Below are positions 60,001 through 64,000 of a DNA stretch of 64,000 nucleotides, piece by piece. Every line of letters starts with the position of its first letter. The stretch's first letter is position 1. The notes beneath the pieces are model-generated. The model saw only the letters and a program-made list of their open reading frames with translations, had not been told where the DNA came from and made no database searches. Source of the DNA: an uncultured Oscillospiraceae bacterium (lineage in GTDB: Bacteria; Bacillota; Clostridia; Oscillospirales; Oscillospiraceae). Made by a program: the position numbers and the translations under genes. The stretch lies in the NCBI GenBank assembly GCA_947589745.1, contig CANQCS010000005.1, positions 34,067-98,066 on the forward strand, given 5' to 3'.

Positions 60001-62988
60001 CATGGTCACGGCGCCGCCGTTCACATAGACACCGCCGCCGTTATAGATCTTATAAACGTCAGCATCCTCACTGCCTGTTATATACCCACCAAAGCCGTTA
60101 TTGTACGTCCCGTCATAGCGCAGCTTATTGTTTTGGACCGTCGCTCCGTTGTCCAGCGTCAGGCCGCCGTCCTTATTCACCCGGATGACCGCGCTGCGGG
60201 GGCTCAATCCATCTTCGCTGCCGCCATCCAGGGTGATATTCTCCAATTTCAGGGTACCGCTGTCCACAACGAACATATTGTCCTTACAGAAGGCTGTGGC
60301 GGATGTACCATGATCTACAAGGGCCGCGCCCCTGGTAATGGTATAGTTACCGCCAGCCGCAGAGGTCAGGGTGACGCTCGTGGTGACCTGGACAGTATCA
60401 TCGATGGTCAAATTACCCAGTACCTCAATAATGTCGCCGTCTTTGGCCTCGTTCATAGCCGCCTGGAGAGAGGTGTATTCGTTCTCACCAATCCTCGCCA
60501 CCGGGTCGCCTTTCTCTTCCATCTTGTAGGAGTAGGTGACAAACACCTGGGACGTCTTATTGGCGGTAATCGTAACATCTTTCTGGCTATCGACGGTATA
60601 AGTGTAACCATCGATCTTACCGTCAGGAGCCGTCAATGTGTACGATCCAGCGTCAAGCTGGGCAGTCGCGCTGCCAGCACCTGTGACTTCGAGCGTCTTC
60701 GTCGTTTTACCATTCGTAACGGTAAAGGTATAGGTTTTTTCAAACGCCTCAGGGCAATCGCCTTCGATTTTATTTGTGAGGCTGAGAGTACCGATGTTCT
60801 CAGAAGTATAGATATACTTCACTGTGACTGTGGTCGTCTCCCCGGCCTTTACCTCTACCGGCTCCAAGCCCTCGATGGCCAAAGTATAGCCCTTGATGCT
60901 GGAGTACGCGCTCGAATTATCGGTAAACCTATACGTTCCGGGCTTCAAATTCTCAATGGTTTGACTTGGTGCAGCTGGTTTGAACTCATACTGCTTAGAG
61001 TAATCTTCACCTGAAACAGTAATCCGATAGGTTTTAGTGCTGTTAGCGCCTTCAACAGCATAGTTGAGAATCAAAGTACCCATAGTGGGTTTGGGATCCT
61101 CCGGCTCCACGGGCTTATCAGGCCCCTCGGATTCCGATCCATCATCCACCGTGGCGTAGATGTTCCAGGAACCGCTTTCACCCTTGATTCCGTCCTTCCA
61201 TACCTTGCCGGTGCTCTCATCAATCGGATCAGCCTTCCAAATGAGAGTTCCCCCTATTCCATTGACCTCCATACTGGCTGCGGACATGAGCTTGCTGGAG
61301 CTGTTGCAGAAGTAGATGTCGCTGGGAGTATCCTCGCCCTTTGTGTTACCATAGAGTGTACCGGACTCATAAATGGTAGTGCCATAACCAATGCCGCCAG
61401 CGGCGGTTTTATCGTTGCTGGCCGCATAGTTGTTGGTAATGATCGTATCCGTGAGCGTGGCCTTTCCGTAATTATAGATCGCGCCGTACATACCCTCGGA
61501 TTGGTTGCCAGTAAATGTGGACCCGCTGATTGTAACATCAGCGTCATAATCGATGAAAAGCGCGCCAGCGCCGGAATCGCCCACTCCGCAAACAGTCTTG
61601 TTGTTGTCGAACTGGCTACCACTAACAGTGGTCTCTACGCCTCCGGCGATATACAGCGCACCGGCCTTTTGAGCGGTGTTCCGAGAAAACGTACAGTTAT
61701 AAAACTTAGCCGAAACATTGGCGCACACTGTTTTGGAAGTATAGGCGCTCCAAGCATCTTTCTCGGTATTATTGAGGAACTTGCAGTCTGTGAAACTTAC
61801 GGACCCCTCAGTTATATACTTTCCTCCAACATTACTTGTGACACCAGTGATAAAGACAGCGGAATCGCTGAACGTATTGTATTCAAATGTGCAGTTCGTG
61901 ACAGTTGTTTCGTTGGCTCCCACATACAGGGCCGCGCCGCCGTTTGAGTTCCACCGACCGCCGATATAGTTACAGCCACTAATCGACAGGCCGGTCAGCA
62001 CAACACTGGCGTTCGCGCCATTTAACGGGGTGCTGATATAAATGCCCCGGCCCTCGCTTCCGTTGCCCGCAATAGAGCCGTTCATGATCTTTACGCTATT
62101 GTTGCTCGCAAGGGTGACGTTGATGGCAGCCTTGTCCGCACCGACTGTCAGCGTGTGATTGTTCAGGTCAAGGGTAAAACTCTTGCCTTTCGCAGTAACG
62201 GACTCGGTAAGATCGCCATTCAAGGTGATGGTCTGACCGTCCTCGACAGCATCAAGCGCCTGTTGCAGGGTATCGTAGCCCACATCGCCAATAGAAACCG
62301 GCGTACCCTCGTCCTCGCCATTGGGGCTGTCCTCCCGCACGGCGTAGCACCCATCCGTGTGCGTATGCTCCTCCAACCCGCAGGTCAGTTCGGACTTGAA
62401 GCACTCCCCGGTGTGCTGGTGTCCCTCGCTCTCCTCCTGACCGCAGATCAGGCCGGTTTCGGTCTTGTAGCAGTCATCGGTGTGGGTATGGCCGCCCTCG
62501 CCCTCGGAGATCGGGCAGATCAGCTCGCGGCTGGTCTCCACGGCGTAGCACCCGTCGCTGTGTTTGTGACCGGGATCGACCACGACCGGCGCCAGGTCGG
62601 CGCTGGGCATCCCGTTCTCGTCGAGCTGCGCCCGGGTGACGGGGTCTCTCTCTTCCTCGCCGCAGATCAGAGTGCGGGTCTCGGTGACCTGATAGCACTC
62701 ATCGCCGTGGACATGGCCCCCGTTCTCCTCCTGCCCGCAGATCAGGGTCTTGACCTCCCCGTAGCACTCCTCCGTGTGGATGTGTCTGCCGGCGCCCTCC
62801 TCCAATCCGCAGATAATCTCCGGTTCGCCGTAGCAGGTCTCGTCGTGGGTGTGCTCCACTTTGCCGCACACCAGAATGCGTCCGGCGTCCTCATTCGCCG
62901 CCATGGCCGTGACGTTGACCAGGCTCAACGAGAGGTTCAGAGCCAGGACGATGGCCAGCAGCCTGTGGATGTTCTTCCGCAGTTTCAT
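57034..62988 (-). CDS. Giant sortase-anchored surface adhesin
   Basis: This 1984-aa protein has a signal peptide (HRLLAIVLALNLSLSLVNVT). Residues about 38-230 hold seven His/Cys units of the form HxHxxxCY followed by ICG. Two right-handed beta-helix regions follow (TVTNCTFEYNTFSDSAVFIT; NNGAFIQNCQAHNGGGILVE), with pilin/Cna-B-like beta domains, including about five tandem copies with TGPDGYS and PGxYTVTE motifs and one FctA-like domain. Then comes a Pro/Asp/Thr stalk (DIPDEEPP type repeats) and the sorting signal VPQTGDKSKKG with a helix and charged tail. The start at 62988 follows AGGAGG; the track begins 86 codons early, inside the riboswitch leader. Confidence 0.95.
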   Translation of the reverse strand: MKLRKNIHRLLAIVLALNLSLSLVNVTAMAANEDAGRILVCGKVEHTHDETCYGEPEIICGLEEGAGRHIHTEECYGEVKTLICGQEENGGHVHGDECYQVTETRTLICGEEERDPVTRAQLDENGMPSADLAPVVVDPGHKHSDGCYAVETSRELICPISEGEGGHTHTDDCYKTETGLICGQEESEGHQHTGECFKSELTCGLEEHTHTDGCYAVREDSPNGEDEGTPVSIGDVGYDTLQQALDAVEDGQTITLNGDLTESVTAKGKSFTLDLNNHTLTVGADKAAINVTLASNNSVKIMNGSIAGNGSEGRGIYISTPLNGANASVVLTGLSISGCNYIGGRWNSNGGAALYVGANETTVTNCTFEYNTFSDSAVFITGVTSNVGGKYITEGSVSFTDCKFLNNTEKDAWSAYTSKTVCANVSAKFYNCTFSRNTAQKAGALYIAGGVETTVSGSQFDNNKTVCGVGDSGAGALFIDYDADVTISGSTFTGNQSEGMYGAIYNYGKATLTDTIITNNYAASNDKTAAGGIGYGTTIYESGTLYGNTKGEDTPSDIYFCNSSSKLMSAASMEVNGIGGTLIWKADPIDESTGKVWKDGIKGESGSWNIYATVDDGSESEGPDKPVEPEDPKPTMGTLILNYAVEGANSTKTYRITVSGEDYSKQYEFKPAAPSQTIENLKPGTYRFTDNSSAYSSIKGYTLAIEGLEPVEVKAGETTTVTVKYIYTSENIGTLSLTNKIEGDCPEAFEKTYTFTVTNGKTTKTLEVTGAGSATAQLDAGSYTLTAPDGKIDGYTYTVDSQKDVTITANKTSQVFVTYSYKMEEKGDPVARIGENEYTSLQAAMNEAKDGDIIEVLGNLTIDDTVQVTTSVTLTSAAGGNYTITRGAALVDHGTSATAFCKDNMFVVDSGTLKLENITLDGGSEDGLSPRSAVIRVNKDGGLTLDNGATVQNNKLRYDGTYNNGFGGYITGSEDADVYKIYNGGGVYVNGGAVTMNNGAFIQNCQAHNGGGILVEFGTFTMNGGTIQNNTASFKNAQRNVSGEIWYDFDVGCGGGVMVGGYGSMVYKGGTIKNNQAGFGGGISVGQEFEYMRTGVVSGEQFTMDDVDCYVTNNEAKANGGGIFVGWGVTAIVTAGYITDNECATEQKSFTTGGHTALYGGGGIYVQGDEDYSGVLKIMGVEITGNNAIDNGGGVAGCPYSEVKVYFDESGVIYGNNDGTVGTGNLTKPHEEVYITAHDWDGVAHPEVKFSPFMVGGGAYNWTDSDGNSIDYDLLTGILSDGAISLYNDLTSDNDGVVTARGFISTHITGNTSHSSGGGIGTNGTVEVGTPSTEPATASLTVSKTVTGNAGDTDKEFHFTVTLSDTAINGTYGGMSFKDGVAAFTLKHGQSKTATGLPKDITYTVAETEANQDGYTTTSTDATGTIKEGETAKAEFSNSKSIPTPSKGKLTITKTVSGGSGEAAEKEYTFTVTGPDGYSKTVTLKDGESETLRNLDPGTYTVTEADASIDGWKWTVSGEGDVTVEADKTANVTVTNTYEKNLGSLQISKQVVGGGSETNGKTYTFDVTGPDGYSESVTVSGGGSALLNNLKPGDYTVTERDAEIPGYTLAVTSEGSATVEAGEKAEVTVTNTYTEIKGSLQITKNVVGGGDEVANKTYVFDVTGPDGYSTTVEVTGAGTATLEDLAPGEYTITEQDASIEGYTLEVTGDTTAVVTNDGTTAQAAVTNTYTPETGSLTITKRVVGGGVAAAVRTYTFLVTGPNGYSQTVTINGAGTVTLEDLLPGEYTVEELDASIIGWSWSASGQGAVTVEAGQSSALAITNTYDTPDEPDEPDNPPPENPPDNPPDNPPDTPPETDIPDITPPTTDIPDMDIPTTDIPDVTPPTTDTPDTDIPDVTPPTTDTPDTDIPDEEPPTTDIPDEEPPLEEIPDEEPPLTEIPDEDVPMDDVPQTGDKSKKGLWMLMAILSMIGMAFSSKKDNEAGDQ

Positions 62989-63174
62989 AAATGGTTCCTC
63001 CTTTGCTGGTATTTGCTGCATGATACTGCGCTCTCGCGCTTGGTACTCCACTGTGATCCCAGGGGAAACTGGCTTGGGTTCCTCACCCGTCTGCCCCGGC
63101 GAAATAAAACGAAACGTGCATTTTGCGGTCACCTTCGCCACACAGTCCGGTTTCCTGGAGATTCTGTTCAACAA

Positions 63175-63209
63175 CAAAAAAGACCACTGATGCCATCCAT
63201 CAGCGGTCG
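63175..63209 (-). terminator. Intrinsic terminator between riboswitch and adhesin gene
   Basis: On the minus strand GACCGCTGATG pairs with CATCAGTGGTC and is followed by TTTTTTGTTG. It lies about 190 bp before the start codon and directly downstream of the aptamer, as an expression platform would. Confidence 0.88.
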
Positions 63210-63239
63210 TCGATCTCCCCGCGGCAGATACGCGCAGGG

Positions 63240-63330
63240 GGAACACGGCAACCGGCTGTCATGGTCATGATGACTTTAGACCCTTGGTTTTGCGTCCCTG
63301 TCTTTCAACAGGTTTGCCCTTGTCAGTTCT
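63240..63330 (-). ncRNA. c-di-GMP-I (GEMM-I) riboswitch aptamer
   Basis: On the minus strand the conserved GEMM-I core is present in order: AGGGCAAACC, a GAAA tetraloop stem (TGTTGAAAGACA), GGGACGCAAAACC, GGTCTAAA, a P3 stem (GTCAT with ATGAC) and the closing CCGGTTGCCG. It lies 15-100 nt downstream of the promoter and is followed by a terminator. It should make adhesin expression depend on cyclic di-GMP. Confidence 0.92.
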
Positions 63331-63346
63331 CTTTTGGAGTGGGGAC

Positions 63347-63375
63347 AGTATAATCCATTTCCTGGGATATTGCAA
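63347..63375 (-). promoter_or_regulatory. Promoter of the riboswitch/adhesin transcript
   Basis: TTGCAA, a 17-bp spacer and TATACT on the minus strand, giving a leader of about 350 nt. Confidence 0.85.
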
Positions 63376-63474
63376 GAGGTATTTGGGAAAAATTTACGGC
63401 CGTTCAGTGTTAAAAATTTATGAACGACAGACTGTCGCGACACTTCGTAATACGATTGTCCAATGAAATCGAAC

Positions 63475-63600
63475 TATTCTTATACTATTCTCCCATTAGA
63501 AGCATACTTCGTTACCGTGCTGGAAATGTAGGTATTGCAACGCTTTGGAAGCGATGCTAAAGTTCTTTTTGATACTTTTTCTTTCAAGAAAAAGTATTAC
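63475..63600 (-). repeat. Repeat family A, copy 8 (near full length)
   Basis: Minus orientation, closely similar to copy 7 over its whole length (TATACTATTCTCCCATTAGA to ATACTTTTTCTTGAAAGAAA). No convincing gene ends at its palindrome; a stop TAA is present in the same place as in copy 7. Confidence 0.9.
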
Positions 63601-63660
63601 CTTGCGGAAATCCAAGTTTCACAATTTTGTATAGGAGAGCCAGTCAAGCCGACGAGAAAA

Positions 63661-63694
63661 GGCTGCTGTACCGCCTGATGCGGTACAGCAGCCT
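63661..63694 (-). terminator. Hairpin terminator without a clear gene
   Basis: GGCTGCTGTACCGC pairs with GCGGTACAGCAGCC; the minus-strand side continues TTTTCTC. The sequence upstream (63700-63820) carries only a short open frame, possibly the tail of a lost gene. Confidence 0.75.
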
Positions 63695-63821
63695 TCCTGC
63701 TATCATTAAATTCACGGCGTCCGGGACAGCGGCAGGAACCGGTTTTGCTGCGCCACTGGATACCGGTCCTTAGCTCCTTGCCCAAGCCCTCCGTTGTTCT
63801 TTCCCGCAGCGCTTATCCCAT

Positions 63822-63930
63822 TCTCCCATTAAAAGTATGTTTCGTTACCGTGTGGGAAATGTAGGTACCTCAACGCTTTGAGAGCGATGGTAAAGTTCTT
63901 TTTGATACTTTTTCTTTCAAGAAATATGGT
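63822..63930 (-). repeat. Repeat family A, copy 9
   Basis: Minus orientation, with ATTCTCCCATTAAAAGTATG, TTCGTTACCGTG and the tail. The palindrome is incomplete on the right (TTTCAAGAAATATGG). The remaining 70 bp to the window edge may be the 3' end of a minus-strand gene, but the frame cannot be decided. Confidence 0.8.
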
Positions 63931-64000
63931 TATCCCTTTGAATCAGCGGGAATAGAAAGAGCAAATAGCGACAAGGAGGCGCTCGGGGAGAGCGGCAGGG

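Noticed and set aside
63597-63785. 62-aa minus-strand ORF MGKELRTGIQ
   Set aside because: It reads through the strong hairpin at 63661-63694 and has no recognised content. Another frame ending RFLPLSRTP just before that hairpin may be the tail of a lost gene but cannot be established.
1-64000. tRNA or rRNA genes
   Set aside because: No cloverleaf with a TTCGA-type T-loop or rRNA segment was noticed on either strand; a dedicated tRNA search was not possible here.

Overview
The window reads as a chromosomal segment of a GC-rich, low-oxygen gut Firmicute of the Oscillospiraceae type (Flavonifractor / Lawsonibacter / Oscillibacter-like). This is an inference from gene content: the rimP-nusA-rnpM-ylxQ-infB-rbfA-nrnA order, near-consensus sigma-A promoters with 16-18 bp spacers, strong AGGAGG ribosome binding sites, split transketolase, SLH proteins, and a sortase-type surface protein with His/Cys repeats. 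No tRNA, rRNA, CRISPR array, intact insertion sequence or prophage was seen. A consensus parS site (4633-4648) and two tandem consensus DnaA boxes (45578-45598) suggest an origin-proximal position.

Layout. 1-7 kb: tail of a probable cobyric acid synthase, a membrane protein, mreB, a coupled XRE/micro-ORF/ribbon-helix-helix/comF operon, a membrane-linked XRE regulator that carries parS in its coding sequence, and a lipoprotein/HTH/DUF2975-like operon. 7-11 kb: TetR regulator and a very large MacB-like ABC exporter with a Met/Gly-rich repeat. 11-18 kb: a minus-strand cluster of circularly permuted ATP-grasp, alpha-E, transglutaminase, two AspA/AstE-like proteins, an M20 hydrolase and an S66 carboxypeptidase; this is the best candidate for an uncharacterised peptide- or amide-making system. 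18.5-21 kb: araD-like aldolase/epimerase and split transketolase. 21-30.4 kb: an oligopeptide transporter whose subunits are unusually elaborated (coiled coil inside OppD, membrane tail on OppF, large OppB ectodomain, apparently permuted OppA). 31-38 kb: tatD, a lipoprotein, metG, a MATE pump, a methyltransferase, a small-multidrug-export family protein and thioredoxin. 37.7-45.4 kb: nrnA, rbfA, infB, ylxQ, rnpM, nusA, rimP and a YfbR-like HD nucleotidase. 45.8-50.3 kb: a GyrB/ParE-type topoisomerase subunit, rimO and pgsA. 50.5-64 kb: surface and accessory genes, namely two secreted SLH-type proteins, a coiled-coil protein of unknown function, a possible tiny hydrophobic peptide unit, and a 1984-residue cell-wall-anchored adhesin behind a c-di-GMP-I riboswitch.

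Non-coding structure is unusually rich. Repeat family A (about 90-125 bp, nine copies) sits immediately 3' of genes and begins with a palindrome that often supplies the stop codon. Repeat family B (three copies) is a string of hairpins in which flanking sequence is conserved while whole stems are replaced by different but still self-complementary sequence. The infB 3' end is partly duplicated downstream with mainly synonymous differences, separated by a third hairpin-rich segment. Several operons start with a leader that contains an intrinsic terminator (ATP-grasp cluster, rimP-nusA-infB, the adhesin).
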